64,000 nucleotides of DNA from UBA12202 sp002691725 (GTDB lineage Bacteria; Pseudomonadota; Alphaproteobacteria; Puniceispirillales; UBA1172): assembly GCA_965660675.1 (NCBI GenBank), contig CBFIAU010000002.1, positions 242,814-306,813 of the forward strand, read 5' to 3'. The notes beneath the pieces were generated by a model. That model saw only the letters and a program-made list of their open reading frames with translations, did not search any database and was not told the DNA's origin. Of this stretch, positions 27,257 through 36,339 are shown one piece after another; the first letter of the stretch is position 1, and every line of letters starts with the position of its first letter. The position numbers and the translations under genes were made by a program.

Positions 27257-27751
27257 TTAGGCTTTCTGCCAGCGCGAACGCGCCGTTATATCACTGTCGC
27301 GAGAGGCAACCCATTTGGTATTGCCATCGGCGGTTTGCTCAGACTTCCAGAACGGGGCTTCGGTTTTGAGGTGATCCATCATAAAGGCGGTGGCATCACA
27401 GGCGGCGTGGCGATGAGGTGACGTCGCCCCCACCAAGACAATCTGATCATTAGGATAAAGCTTGCCGACGCGGTGGATAATAATCGCTTTGCCGAGTTGC
27501 CAGCGCCTCATCGCCTGATCACGAATAGCGGTTAATTTCGCCTCTGTCATGCCGGGATAATGTTCAAGCGTCATGGCATCAATTTGCTGATCATTATTGA
27601 TGTCGCGGACAAGGCCAATAAAGAGCGAGATTGCCCCTGCTGATAACGATCCTTCTGATGGTGTTGCTTCTGATGGTGGGGCTAGCGGCTCACGCAATTC
27701 GGCATAGATGCTGGCCAGATCAAAATCGTCTTCCTGGATACGGATCGTCAA
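27257..27751 (-). CDS. moaE: Molybdopterin synthase catalytic subunit MoaE
   Basis: 164 aa. With MoaD it adds the two dithiolene sulfurs to precursor Z. Family motifs: GAISLFIGLVRD, LEHYPGMTEAKL, IIHRVGKL and ATSPHRHAACDATAFMMDHLKTEAPFWKSE. The start codon is TTG, supported by a GGAGG five bases upstream that lies inside the end of moaD; the genes are one base apart. The C-terminus ends shortly after the KSE catalytic lysine region with a short tail. Confidence 0.94.
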   Translation of the reverse strand: MTIRIQEDDFDLASIYAELREPLAPPSEATPSEGSLSAGAISLFIGLVRDINNDQQIDAMTLEHYPGMTEAKLTAIRDQAMRRWQLGKAIIIHRVGKLYPNDQIVLVGATSPHRHAACDATAFMMDHLKTEAPFWKSEQTADGNTKWVASRDSDITARSRWQKA

Positions 27752-27752
27752 G

Positions 27753-28004
27753 CTAGCCTCCTGTCACTGGCGGGAAAAAGGCAATTTCGTCACCTGCTGT
27801 AATCGGGTGATCTATATCAACATAAACATGATTTACCGCCACCCGCACCAAAGTCATATCTGATAAAGCGCTTTGATGACCACTAGACCGCGCGGACAGA
27901 AACACCACCAGATCAGACACGGTGCGGCAGGTCTGATCAACGGCAATGTCTTCGCTTGAAGTGCCGATATGTTCTCTTAGCCATGCGAAGTAGCGAATTT
28001 TCAT
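27753..28004 (-). CDS. moaD: Molybdopterin synthase sulfur-carrier subunit MoaD
   Basis: 83-aa ubiquitin-like protein ending in the required Gly-Gly (FFPPVTGG), which is adenylated and thiocarboxylated before donating sulfur. A TTG twelve bases upstream is in frame, but ATG at 28002-28004 with AGAGG before it is the better start. It follows moeA by about 8 bp and precedes moaE by one base. Confidence 0.93.
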   Translation of the reverse strand: MKIRYFAWLREHIGTSSEDIAVDQTCRTVSDLVVFLSARSSGHQSALSDMTLVRVAVNHVYVDIDHPITAGDEIAFFPPVTGG

Positions 28005-28012
28005 ATAGCCTC

Positions 28013-29374
28013 TCAAAAAGGAATAAACGGACAGATATCACCTTTTTTAACATCGCCATGATTGTCCGAAATTTCAAGTAGTCCGTCAGCACCCGTTACA
28101 GATGTCAGCACGCCAGCACCAAAGCGGCCATGCGGCATGGCGACTGGTAATTCGTGATCTGTTTTTGCTGGCGTCTGTCTGGTCAGCGTCACACGGATAA
28201 AATCTGTCCGCCCTGATTTATGTTTTGCATCAAAGCCGCATGTTACAGGAAAGCGCAGAGGCGGGTTTGGCTTGCCGCCACCGAGACGCCGCAAAGCAGG
28301 CGCAACGAGAAGCCGATAGGTCACAAATACCGCGACTGGATTGCCGGGGATGCAAAAGATCGGCGTCTGGTCAATCATGCCAGCGGCAAATGGCCGACCG
28401 GGCTTGATATTAATACCGGCAAAATCAATGCGGCCGCCAGCGGCTGTGATAGCGGCACGAGCAAAATCTTCGCTCCCGCCAGAGCTGCCGCCGGTGACAA
28501 TAACAGCATCACAGGCTTCTGTTAGCTTAATCATGGCGGCGGTTAACTGATCAGGGTCGTCAGCGATAATGCCGCCATCATGGACGATATGCCCATCATT
28601 CTGAACAAGGCTTTTGAGCATTGGGCGGTTCGTGTCATAAATATGACCTTCGGCGTGCTGATGTTCTCTGGCTTCATTTGGATTGCTTGAGGCGGAACTG
28701 CTTGAGGCGGTGGTGATATCATGCAATTCTTCGCCATTAGACAGAATGCCAATGCGTAATCTTCGCATGCAAGAAAGCGTATGCTGGCCAATAGCGGCGG
28801 CTAACCCGATCTCTGCCGAGCCAAGGTAGGTGCCTTTGGTTAGCGCGGTCTCGCCTGATCTAATATTCTCTCCTGCTGGCCGAAAGTTCATGTTAGGCTT
28901 TATCGCATTAGGCAGTATTACCCATGTTTTGCCGTTCTTTTCGGTAAGCTTGCAATGTTCCTGCATGGCTATCGTATCAGGGCTATGGGCAGGGTCGGCG
29001 GCGACTGGCATAGGGGTTCCGGTAGTAATATATATAGCGGTCTTAGCGATGAAGGCATGGGCTAGGGGATGACCCGCATGGGCCTTGCCCGAAATTGGTA
29101 ATGCATGATCTGGGGCGTGATCTGGAGCATGATCTGGGGCATGTTCAAGATTGGCTATCAGATCAGCATGGCGAAACGCATAACCATCAACGGCGGCGGT
29201 ATCTGATGGCGGCACATTGATCGGTGATACCATATCCTGGCCAAGGATCGCCCCATGGCAAAGATGAAGCGGCCAGTCCTCCATTTGTTGGATTGGCGTG
29301 ATGAGATTATCAAGCCGCGATTGCGCCGCATCAAGACCAAGTTCAGGTGCTAATGCCTCAGGATGATCTGTCAT
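28013..29374 (-). CDS. moeA: Molybdopterin molybdenumtransferase MoeA
   Basis: 453 aa. Inserts molybdate into adenylylated molybdopterin. Seen: PPSDTAAVDGYAFRHADL near residue 56, ITTGTPMP near 115, the MPT-binding VTGGSSGGSEDFARAAI and PGRPFAAGMI followed by FCIPGNPVAVFVTY. The end of domain II is normal. An unusual HAPDHAPDHAPDHALP linker (about residues 77-92), built by a 12-bp tandem repeat, interrupts a poorly conserved region. The stop is 9 bp before moaD, and the start overlaps mobB by four bases. Confidence 0.94.
   Translation of the reverse strand: MTDHPEALAPELGLDAAQSRLDNLITPIQQMEDWPLHLCHGAILGQDMVSPINVPPSDTAAVDGYAFRHADLIANLEHAPDHAPDHAPDHALPISGKAHAGHPLAHAFIAKTAIYITTGTPMPVAADPAHSPDTIAMQEHCKLTEKNGKTWVILPNAIKPNMNFRPAGENIRSGETALTKGTYLGSAEIGLAAAIGQHTLSCMRRLRIGILSNGEELHDITTASSSSASSNPNEAREHQHAEGHIYDTNRPMLKSLVQNDGHIVHDGGIIADDPDQLTAAMIKLTEACDAVIVTGGSSGGSEDFARAAITAAGGRIDFAGINIKPGRPFAAGMIDQTPIFCIPGNPVAVFVTYRLLVAPALRRLGGGKPNPPLRFPVTCGFDAKHKSGRTDFIRVTLTRQTPAKTDHELPVAMPHGRFGAGVLTSVTGADGLLEISDNHGDVKKGDICPFIPF
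29107..29142 (-). repeat. 12-bp tandem repeat, 3 copies, inside moeA
   Basis: Three successive copies of a GATCTGGGGCAT-like unit (plus-strand reading) encode the HAPD repeats. Copies differ by one or two bases. Confidence 0.9.
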
Positions 29375-29901
29375 GATGGTAGCCGGGCTATGATGAAGTC
29401 GGCAATAGCATTAGCATCGTTCAAATCAAGAACAGGAACCGGACAATCGGCAATCGCAATATTACTCGCCACAGCAATTATTTCCGGCATGGCTGGATAG
29501 AGCGCCGGGTGGTCCATCTGATCACGAAAAATCTCAATCTTAGGGATAGGCTGAGTTTTATATCCCTCAACCAAAACAATATCTGATGGCAATAACTCAC
29601 CAAGAAGGGTGTTCAGGTCAGCCTCATTTCCGTTGGGGGTTTCAGTGAACTTTATCCGCCGCATGGCTGATGATACGAGAACCTGGCTAGCCCCGGCTTT
29701 CCGATGACGCCAGCTATCTTTGCCCGGAACGTCAGCATCAAAGGCATGATGCGCGTGTTTGATCGTCGCAAGGCTAAATCCACGTTGCGTGATATTAGTG
29801 ATGAGCTTTTCGGCTAATGTTGTTTTACCTGAACCTGAATATCCGGCTAAACCTATAACAAATCGATGCCGCGCCAGATGCGGGAGCTGCGTTTCAGACA
29901 T
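29371..29901 (-). CDS. mobB: Molybdopterin-guanine dinucleotide biosynthesis protein MobB
   Basis: 176 aa, P-loop GTP-binding protein with GYSGSGKTT at residues 20-28, HAHHAFDADVPGKDS and DIVLVEGYKTQP. MobB assists MobA in forming bis-MGD. A mobA gene is not in the window. Its presence suggests MGD-type molybdoenzymes elsewhere in the genome, because MsrP itself uses plain molybdopterin. It overlaps pgsA by eight bases and moeA by four. Confidence 0.92.
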   Translation of the reverse strand: MSETQLPHLARHRFVIGLAGYSGSGKTTLAEKLITNITQRGFSLATIKHAHHAFDADVPGKDSWRHRKAGASQVLVSSAMRRIKFTETPNGNEADLNTLLGELLPSDIVLVEGYKTQPIPKIEIFRDQMDHPALYPAMPEIIAVASNIAIADCPVPVLDLNDANAIADFIIARLPS

Positions 29902-30439
29902 GGCGATACGCCTTAATGAAATAATCCAGCCCTGTATAAAATGTCAGAATTGCCGCCAGATAAAATGTCACAATAGTTACCTCTATGGCATAAGGCCAAT
30001 GGCTGAAATGCGGATACAGCATGGCTAGTCCGATGGCGATAAATTGCAGGGTGGTTTTATATTTTGCCAGTGTAGTGACATGAAGCGTAATGCCTTGATC
30101 GGCCATGTATTCGCGCATTCCTGAAACAAAAATCTCCCTAAAAAGGATGAGCAAAGACGGGTATAGAATTGGTAGTGTGTTTTTATCAACCGCGACTAAG
30201 GCAAGCAGACATCCGACTATCAGCAATTTATCAGCAATCGGGTCTAGCATACGGCCAAATCCGCTTAACACATTCCAGCGTCTGGCCAGATAGCCATCGA
30301 GCCAGTCGGTGATAGCGGCGAGGACAAAAAGAATAAAAGCAGTTGTCCGTAAAGCCATGCGACCATCAAAGATCAAGAGTGGAATAATAACCGCTATCCC
30401 AACTCGCATAATCGTAATCGCATTTGGCAATTGTTTCAT
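29894..30439 (-). CDS. pgsA: CDP-diacylglycerol-glycerol-3-phosphate 3-phosphatidyltransferase
   Basis: 181 aa, membrane enzyme of phosphatidylglycerol synthesis. The CDP-alcohol motif D48-G49-x2-A52-R53-x8-G62-x3-D66-x3-D70 is complete. About five to six membrane helices follow. Position between uvrC and the Moco genes is the standard alphaproteobacterial order. Upstream of it lies a 34-bp direct repeat, in the gap before uvrC. Confidence 0.94.
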   Translation of the reverse strand: MKQLPNAITIMRVGIAVIIPLLIFDGRMALRTTAFILFVLAAITDWLDGYLARRWNVLSGFGRMLDPIADKLLIVGCLLALVAVDKNTLPILYPSLLILFREIFVSGMREYMADQGITLHVTTLAKYKTTLQFIAIGLAMLYPHFSHWPYAIEVTIVTFYLAAILTFYTGLDYFIKAYRHV

Positions 30440-30443
30440 GATT

Positions 30444-30511
30444 TTTTCCGCTGACTGGCTATCTTCTGGTCTGGCTATTTTCCGCTAACTGGCTATCTCT
30501 TGGTCTTAACA
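30444..30511. repeat. 34-bp imperfect direct repeat between pgsA and uvrC
   Basis: Two adjacent copies, each starting TTTTCCGCTNACTGGCTATC and containing TTGGTCT/CTGGTCT later, fill most of the 85-bp gap between the uvrC stop and the pgsA start. They look like one slipped-strand duplication that has since diverged. Confidence 0.8.
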
Positions 30512-30524
30512 CATTACCATTGTA

Positions 30525-32447
30525 TTAGCTTTTATCATGAAACCAATGATAAATGATATCAGCAACATGCTGTGAGATGCCATTAACTTTCATTAAATCA
30601 GGAATATCAGCATTAGCAACCGCGCGCGCCGAACCAAAATGCGTCAATAAGGCCTTTTTGCGCGTCGCGCCAATCCCTGGAATATCATCGAGAGGGTTGC
30701 TTTTCTGAGCTACTGATCGACGGCTTCGGTGGGCGCCAATAGCAAAGCGATGCGCTTCATCTCTGAGCCGCTGCAAGAAATGCAAAACAGGGGTGTTTTT
30801 CGGTAATTGAAAACTGTCTTTATCAGGCTGATGAAACTCCTCGCGGCCAGCGTTTCTATCAACACCTTTCGATATGGCAACGAGCGGCACATCCGTGATG
30901 CCCAGTTTTTCCATCACCTCCAATGCGGCGGATAGCTGACCTTTACCGCCATCAAGCAGAACCAAATCTGGCCAGATGCCTGTTTCCCTGTCCGGGTCCT
31001 CGCGGATAGCACGAGCAAAGCGGCGTGTTAAGACTTCACGCATCATGGCAAAATCATCACCGCCTATGCCGGGTTTTTCAGGGCTTGCTTTATCCGCATC
31101 AATATTGAACTTGCGGTAAAAGGATTTATTAAACCCATCAATGCCAGCAACAATCATAGCGCCAACAGCATGACTGCCTTGAATATGTGAGTTATCATAG
31201 ACTTCTATGCGGCCGGGTTGCTCATCTAATTCAAACAGCTCCTGAACCGCATCCAGCATTTTCTTCTGGGTCGAGCTTGCCGTCAGTTCACGTGCCAATG
31301 CTTCACGCGAATTACGTTCTGCCATAGCCATTAACTTGCGCCGCTGGCCGCGCGCTGGCACCGATATATTGACCTTTCGTGTTGCCTTATTGCTCAACGC
31401 CTCAGCAATGAGTGTAGCCTCTAGCATAGTCTGATTGACAAGGATTTCTGGCGGCGGTGGTTTATCATCATAAAACTGGCCAATAAATGCCGCCAAAATA
31501 GCCGCCGGATCATCATCCTTATCATGACGCGGAAAATAGGCGCGATTACCAAAATTAGAACCATTACGCATGAAAAAGACTTGCACACAGCTTCTGCCAC
31601 TATCACTAGTAAAGGCAATAATATCGGCATTAAGCTCACCCGGTAGATTGATGTCTTGATGAGCCTGGATCATGGTCAGGGCGCGGATACGGTTTCGCCA
31701 TAGTGCCGCATCTTCAAAGTTTAATGCATCAGCGGCTTCATGCATGTAGGTCGCGAACTCATCCTGAACGGAACGCGATTCTCCATTAAGGAAACGGACA
31801 GCCTGATCAACCTGTTTTTGATAATCCTGATGACTGATTTTGCCAACACATGGCGCGGTGCAGCGTTTGATCTGATATTGCAGACATGGCCGTGTCCGTG
31901 CTGAAAAAACACTATCCGAACAATTGCGTAACAAAAAGGCGCGGGTTAATTCTGTCACCGTGCGGTTAACCGCGCTAGCCGAAGCAAAGGGGCCAAACCA
32001 CCATGCCTTGCGTTTGCGGGCGCCGCGATGTTTGGCGATCTGTGCCCATTCATGGTCGCGCGTGATCATGATATAAGGAAAACTTTTATCATCTCTGAGC
32101 AGAATATTAAAACGCGGTTTGAGGGTTTTGATAAGATTGGATTCGAGCAATAACGCTTCTACCTCAGTGCGCGTTGTAATGATCTCCATGCTTCGGGTTT
32201 CGGCAACCATGCGAGTTAAGCGATGGCTGAGGGCATTGGCGCGAGTATAGCTGAGAACACGATTTTTCAGCCCTTTGGCCTTGCCGACATAAAGCACCTG
32301 ACTATCATAACCAAGCATCCGATAGACTCCGGGGCTGGCATCAAGCCGTTTTGCCATATCACGGATGATCTTTAACCCATGATTGAGATCAGGGGCATCG
32401 GCCGTGTTTGGGGTAATGCTATTTTGATTATTCTTAGTCATAGTCAT
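30525..32447 (-). CDS. uvrC: Excinuclease ABC subunit C
   Basis: 640 aa. Makes both incisions of nucleotide excision repair. The N-terminal GIY-YIG domain is visible as SPGVYRML...VLYVGKAKGLKNRVLSY, then the Cys-rich CLQYQIKRCTAPCVG, the UVR motif, the RNase H-like C-domain (EVYDNSHIQGSHAVGAM, DLVLLDGGKGQL) and the C-terminal HhH pair (LDDIPGIGATRKKALL). A TTG four codons upstream (32459) is in frame, but ATG at 32447 is the conservative start. Its upstream region holds two DnaA boxes. Confidence 0.95.
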   Translation of the reverse strand: MTMTKNNQNSITPNTADAPDLNHGLKIIRDMAKRLDASPGVYRMLGYDSQVLYVGKAKGLKNRVLSYTRANALSHRLTRMVAETRSMEIITTRTEVEALLLESNLIKTLKPRFNILLRDDKSFPYIMITRDHEWAQIAKHRGARKRKAWWFGPFASASAVNRTVTELTRAFLLRNCSDSVFSARTRPCLQYQIKRCTAPCVGKISHQDYQKQVDQAVRFLNGESRSVQDEFATYMHEAADALNFEDAALWRNRIRALTMIQAHQDINLPGELNADIIAFTSDSGRSCVQVFFMRNGSNFGNRAYFPRHDKDDDPAAILAAFIGQFYDDKPPPPEILVNQTMLEATLIAEALSNKATRKVNISVPARGQRRKLMAMAERNSREALARELTASSTQKKMLDAVQELFELDEQPGRIEVYDNSHIQGSHAVGAMIVAGIDGFNKSFYRKFNIDADKASPEKPGIGGDDFAMMREVLTRRFARAIREDPDRETGIWPDLVLLDGGKGQLSAALEVMEKLGITDVPLVAISKGVDRNAGREEFHQPDKDSFQLPKNTPVLHFLQRLRDEAHRFAIGAHRSRRSVAQKSNPLDDIPGIGATRKKALLTHFGSARAVANADIPDLMKVNGISQHVADIIYHWFHDKS

Positions 32448-32533
32448 AATGTGTGCCAATTTCGATCTATTGCCAAGGCTGATGAGCGGTTTTTATATTG
32501 CGAATCGGCGCGTTAAGTGTCATCCCCTAAATC

Positions 32534-32554
32534 TGTGGATAAGCTTGTGGATAA
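32534..32554. promoter_or_regulatory. Two perfect DnaA boxes in the uvrB-uvrC intergenic region
   Basis: TGTGGATAA occurs twice in the same orientation at 32534-32542 and 32546-32554 (12 bp apart), each the exact complement of the consensus box TTATCCACA. They lie about 90 bp upstream of uvrC in a 340-bp gap, the longest gene-free stretch in the window. From about 32590 to 32760 the gap is strongly AT-rich. Nothing else was recognised in the gap. Confidence 0.65.
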
Positions 32555-32802
32555 TATCTTGCAAGTCGAGTGCTAATGGGATGTTTCTGGGAAAAACATT
32601 AAATTGCACAAAAATTAGGCATATATATGTAAATATAATAATTTCAGCTAGTTACATTAGGTCAAGAGCTAAATATGGTAATTATATTTAAGGATCAATA
32701 CGTCATTCATTACCATTTTGTTTCAAATATTTAACGTTGTTAACAAGTTACGGGACATTCCCATCATTAAAGTAAATTTCATCAATTTGCGAAGCTACGG
32801 AA

Positions 32803-34896
32803 TTATTTGAATTTTTTTCTTTGCTGGCGTTTGAAGGCAAGTTGTGGCGCCGAGCCAATTTCCAATTCTGAGGCTTCAAGTCGTCTAATCTCATCCCTAA
32901 TCCGTGCGGCTTCTTCAAACTCCAGATTAGCGGCAGCGTTTTGCATTTTCTGCTCAAGGCTGGCAACGGTGTCACGCATAGATTTGCCAACCATGGGGCC
33001 CGTTTCTGTTGATACTTCGACACGATCTCCACGCTCATGAACGGAGCTAAGAATATCCTTAATCTGAGAGCTTACGGTTTCTGGGGTAATGTTGTTAGCG
33101 GTGTTATAGGCGAGCTGTTTGGCGCGGCGGCGATCGGTTTCTGATATGGCATAGTCGATGCTTCCGGTTATGCTGTCAGCATACAGGATAACGCGCCCGT
33201 CAATATTTCTGGCGGCACGGCCAATGGTCTGAACCAGTGATGTTCGTGATCGCAAATATCCTTCTTTATCGGCATCCAGAATGGCAACGAGCGCACATTC
33301 AGGAATATCAAGCCCTTCACGCAACAGGTTAATGCCGATCAAAACGTCAAACACGCCCAAGCGCAAGTCACGGATAATTTCTATCCGCTCAAGCGTCTCA
33401 ACATCCGAATGCATATAGCGAACTTTAACCCCGGCTTCGTGCATATATTCGGTTAAATCTTCTGCCATTTTCTTGGTCAGGGTGGTGATCAGAACCCGCT
33501 GATTCTTGGCGCTAGCATCACGACATTCAGCAATCACATCATCAACCTGATGTTCGGTTGGGCGGATAATACATTCAGGTTCAACAAGCCCTGTTGGTCG
33601 AACAATCTGTTCGATAAATACACCGCCAGTTTGCTCCAGCTCCCACTTTCCCGGGGTTGCCGATACATAGACGGTTTGCGGCCGGAAAGCATCCCATTCT
33701 TCGAATTTAAGCGGCCTGTTATCAAGGCAAGATGGCAGCCGAAAGCCATATTCTGACAAGGTTGTTTTCCGCGCTCTATCGCCTTTATACATGGCCCCGA
33801 TTTGCGGCACGGTGACATGACTTTCATCAATAAATAACAGCGCATCTTGAGGCAAATATTCAAATAATGTTGGCGGCGGTTCACCTTGCCCACGACCTGA
33901 TAAATAGCGCGAATAATTTTCAATACCATTGCAGACACCCGTCGCTTCAATCATCTCAAGATCAAAATTGGTGCGCTGTTCCAGCCGCTGCGCTTCTAGC
34001 AGGCGGCCGCCTTGCTCAAGCTCATTGAGGCGCGATTTAAGCTCAACGCGGATACTCTTTGTGGCTTGCTGAAGCGTTGGCTTAGGTGTCACATAATGCG
34101 AGTTTGCAAAAATCCGAACTGAGTCTAAATCCTTATCACGTTGGCCTGTTAATGGGTCAAAGCTGGTAATCGCTTCAATCTCATCGCCAAAGAGAGAGAT
34201 GCGCCAAGCGCTGACTTCAAGATGGGCAGGAAAGATTTCAACGACATCTCCGCGAACCCGATAACAGCCACGCTGAAACGCCATATCATTTCGCGCATAT
34301 TGCAATTCAGTCAATTGCCGAAGCAATTGCTGGCGTTCTATGCGCTGGCCCTTGAGTAGCCTGATGACCATGCTGGAATAGGTTTCAACCGAACCGATGC
34401 CGTAAATACATGACACCGAGGCGACAATAACAACATCACGGCGTTCTAGTAAGGCGCGGGTCGCGCTATGCCGCATCCGGTCAATCTGCTCATTAATCGT
34501 GGCTTCTTTTTCAATATAAGTATCCGAGCGAGGAACATAGGCCTCGGGTTGATAATAGTCATAATAAGAAACAAAATATTCCACCGCATTATCTGGAAAT
34601 AGCGTCTTCATCTCACCATAAAGCTGTGCCGCCAGCGTTTTATTTGGCGCTAGAATCAGCGATGGCTTCTGCATAGCCGAAATAATATGCGCCATGGTGA
34701 AGGTTTTGCCAGACCCCGTGACCCCAAGTAGCACCTGATCACGGTCAGCTTGCTTAACGCCGCTAACAAGATCACGAATAGCCGCAGGCTGATCACCAGC
34801 AGGTTTGTAATCGGTTTCAAGCCTAAGCGGGATGTGCTTATCATGCTCATCAGCGAAAAGAGGCTGTATAGATTTTGTAAGACTGTTATCATCCAT
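32803..34896 (-). CDS. uvrB: Excinuclease ABC subunit B
   Basis: 697 aa. DNA-damage verification helicase of nucleotide excision repair. Walker A LLGVTGSGKTFTMAHI is near residue 40; the beta-hairpin region YYDYYQPEAYVPRSDTYIEKE, Walker B LLFIDESHVTVPQIG, helicase motif VSATPGKWEL, and the C-terminal UVR domain (LEFEEAARIRDEIRRLE) follow. An in-frame TTG three codons upstream was not used. No SOS-box of the GTTC-N7-GTTC type was recognised upstream. Confidence 0.96.
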   Translation of the reverse strand: MDDNSLTKSIQPLFADEHDKHIPLRLETDYKPAGDQPAAIRDLVSGVKQADRDQVLLGVTGSGKTFTMAHIISAMQKPSLILAPNKTLAAQLYGEMKTLFPDNAVEYFVSYYDYYQPEAYVPRSDTYIEKEATINEQIDRMRHSATRALLERRDVVIVASVSCIYGIGSVETYSSMVIRLLKGQRIERQQLLRQLTELQYARNDMAFQRGCYRVRGDVVEIFPAHLEVSAWRISLFGDEIEAITSFDPLTGQRDKDLDSVRIFANSHYVTPKPTLQQATKSIRVELKSRLNELEQGGRLLEAQRLEQRTNFDLEMIEATGVCNGIENYSRYLSGRGQGEPPPTLFEYLPQDALLFIDESHVTVPQIGAMYKGDRARKTTLSEYGFRLPSCLDNRPLKFEEWDAFRPQTVYVSATPGKWELEQTGGVFIEQIVRPTGLVEPECIIRPTEHQVDDVIAECRDASAKNQRVLITTLTKKMAEDLTEYMHEAGVKVRYMHSDVETLERIEIIRDLRLGVFDVLIGINLLREGLDIPECALVAILDADKEGYLRSRTSLVQTIGRAARNIDGRVILYADSITGSIDYAISETDRRRAKQLAYNTANNITPETVSSQIKDILSSVHERGDRVEVSTETGPMVGKSMRDTVASLEQKMQNAAANLEFEEAARIRDEIRRLEASELEIGSAPQLAFKRQQRKKFK

Positions 34897-35013
34897 AAAA
34901 GACAATATAGGGCATTGTCATCATATCGTGAATAGGCTGATACAGATTTTACTTGCAAGATGAAGCAACGGCTTTTACGACAGGCACATGTAATTACATT
35001 CAAGGAGGATATC

Positions 35014-36216
35014 ATGGGACTTCTGGCATCGCGGATGAAGGCGATTAAACCATCACCAACTATTGCTGTGACGACGAAAGCAGCTGAATTAAAAGCGGCT
35101 GGCCGGGATATTATTGGGCTTGGTGCGGGTGAGCCTGATTTTGATACTCCTGAGCATGTTAAAGACGCAGCGCGAAAAGCCATTGCTGATGGGAAAACAA
35201 AATATACCGCCGTTGACGGTATCCCTGAGCTGAAAGCCGCTATTGTTGATAAATTTAGCCGTGAGAATAATATTACCTGCACAACGGCCAATATCACCGT
35301 CGGCACAGGCGGCAAGCAGGTTCTCTATAATGCCATTATGGCCAGTGTAGAAGATGGCGATGAGGTGATTATTCCAGCACCTTATTGGGTATCTTATCCT
35401 GATATTGTCATGCTCGCTGGCGGTAAGCCGGTATTTGTAGCATGTCCGGCTAATGCTGGATTTCGGTTACTGCCTGAACAGCTCGAAGATGCGATTACTG
35501 ATAAAACAAAATGGCTGATCCTAAACAGCCCATCAAACCCGACCGGAGCCGGATATACAGCAAATGATCTTAAAGCCCTGGCTGAGGTTCTGCGCCGCCA
35601 TCCGCATGTCTATGTGTTGTGCGATGATATGTATGAGCATCTGGTCTATAATGATTTTACTTTTGCAACGCTGGTTGAGGTCGCGCCAGATTTGCAAGAT
35701 CGGGTCTTGACGATGAACGGGGTATCAAAAGCCTATTGCATGACAGGCTGGCGGATCGGTTATGCGACAGGCCCTCAACCATTAATAAAGGCGATTGCAA
35801 CGATCCAATCGCAATCGACATCCAGCCCTAATTCTATCGCTCAGCACGCAGCAGTAGAAGCGCTTAACGGATCACTTGATTTTATGGTCAGTAATCTGAA
35901 AGCCTTTAATCAGCGCCGTCAGCTTGTCGTCAATAACTTGAATGCTATTGATGGCCTGATTTGCGCTGATCCTGATGGGGCATTTTATGTCTATCCTTCT
36001 ATTGAAGGGGTGATTGGCCGCAAACGTCCAGATGGGCAGGTTATTGAAAATGATAGTGATTATGTCACTTGGCTTCTCGAAGATGGCGGTGTTGCCGCGG
36101 TACAAGGGGCAGCATTTGGATTAGAGCCGCATTTTCGGATTTCCTATGCGACCAGCACAGAAGCCCTGGAAGAAGCCTGCGCCCGGATCAAAGCATCGAC
36201 CGAAAAACTATCCTGA
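35014..36216 (+). CDS. Aspartate/aromatic-type aminotransferase, fold I
   Basis: 400 aa, class I pyridoxal-phosphate transaminase of the alphaproteobacterial aspartate aminotransferase (AatA/AspC-Ib) type. Seen: GAGEPDFDTPEHV, SPSNPTGAGY, the cofactor aspartate in YVLCDDMYEHLVY, and the Schiff-base lysine in MNGVSKAYCMTGWRIGY. A longer in-frame start at 34960 exists, but AAGGAGG at 35002-35008 is placed for the ATG at 35014. Likely makes aspartate; prephenate activity is known for some relatives and cannot be excluded. Confidence 0.92.
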   Translation: MGLLASRMKAIKPSPTIAVTTKAAELKAAGRDIIGLGAGEPDFDTPEHVKDAARKAIADGKTKYTAVDGIPELKAAIVDKFSRENNITCTTANITVGTGGKQVLYNAIMASVEDGDEVIIPAPYWVSYPDIVMLAGGKPVFVACPANAGFRLLPEQLEDAITDKTKWLILNSPSNPTGAGYTANDLKALAEVLRRHPHVYVLCDDMYEHLVYNDFTFATLVEVAPDLQDRVLTMNGVSKAYCMTGWRIGYATGPQPLIKAIATIQSQSTSSPNSIAQHAAVEALNGSLDFMVSNLKAFNQRRQLVVNNLNAIDGLICADPDGAFYVYPSIEGVIGRKRPDGQVIENDSDYVTWLLEDGGVAAVQGAAFGLEPHFRISYATSTEALEEACARIKASTEKLS

Positions 36217-36229
36217 AATAGATGTGGTG

Positions 36230-36243
36230 GTGATCTTTATCAC
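36230..36243. promoter_or_regulatory. FNR/Crp-type palindrome upstream of msrP
   Basis: GTGAT-CTTT-ATCAC is a perfect 5-4-5 palindrome, close to the FNR consensus TTGAT-N4-ATCAA, about 97 bp before the msrP start. A second half-site TGATCA follows 10 bp on. It also overlaps a weak stem-loop after the aminotransferase, so the role is ambiguous. Confidence 0.35.
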
Positions 36244-36339
36244 GGTAAAGTGATCAATTTCACACTATATTAGTCTTATGTTTGCCATAATTTGCGCTAT
36301 GATGAAGTGCAGATGTAACGGATGTTGTGGAGTCTTAAT

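Noticed and set aside
32738..32750. TTGTTAACAA palindrome near the uvrB end as an operator
   Set aside because: Only 10 bp of symmetry in AT-rich DNA, flanks do not extend it, and it lies downstream of uvrB.
34656..35315. A 219-codon open frame on the minus strand across the uvrB start and the aminotransferase start
   Set aside because: It overlaps two well-supported genes on other frames and has no recognisable motif.
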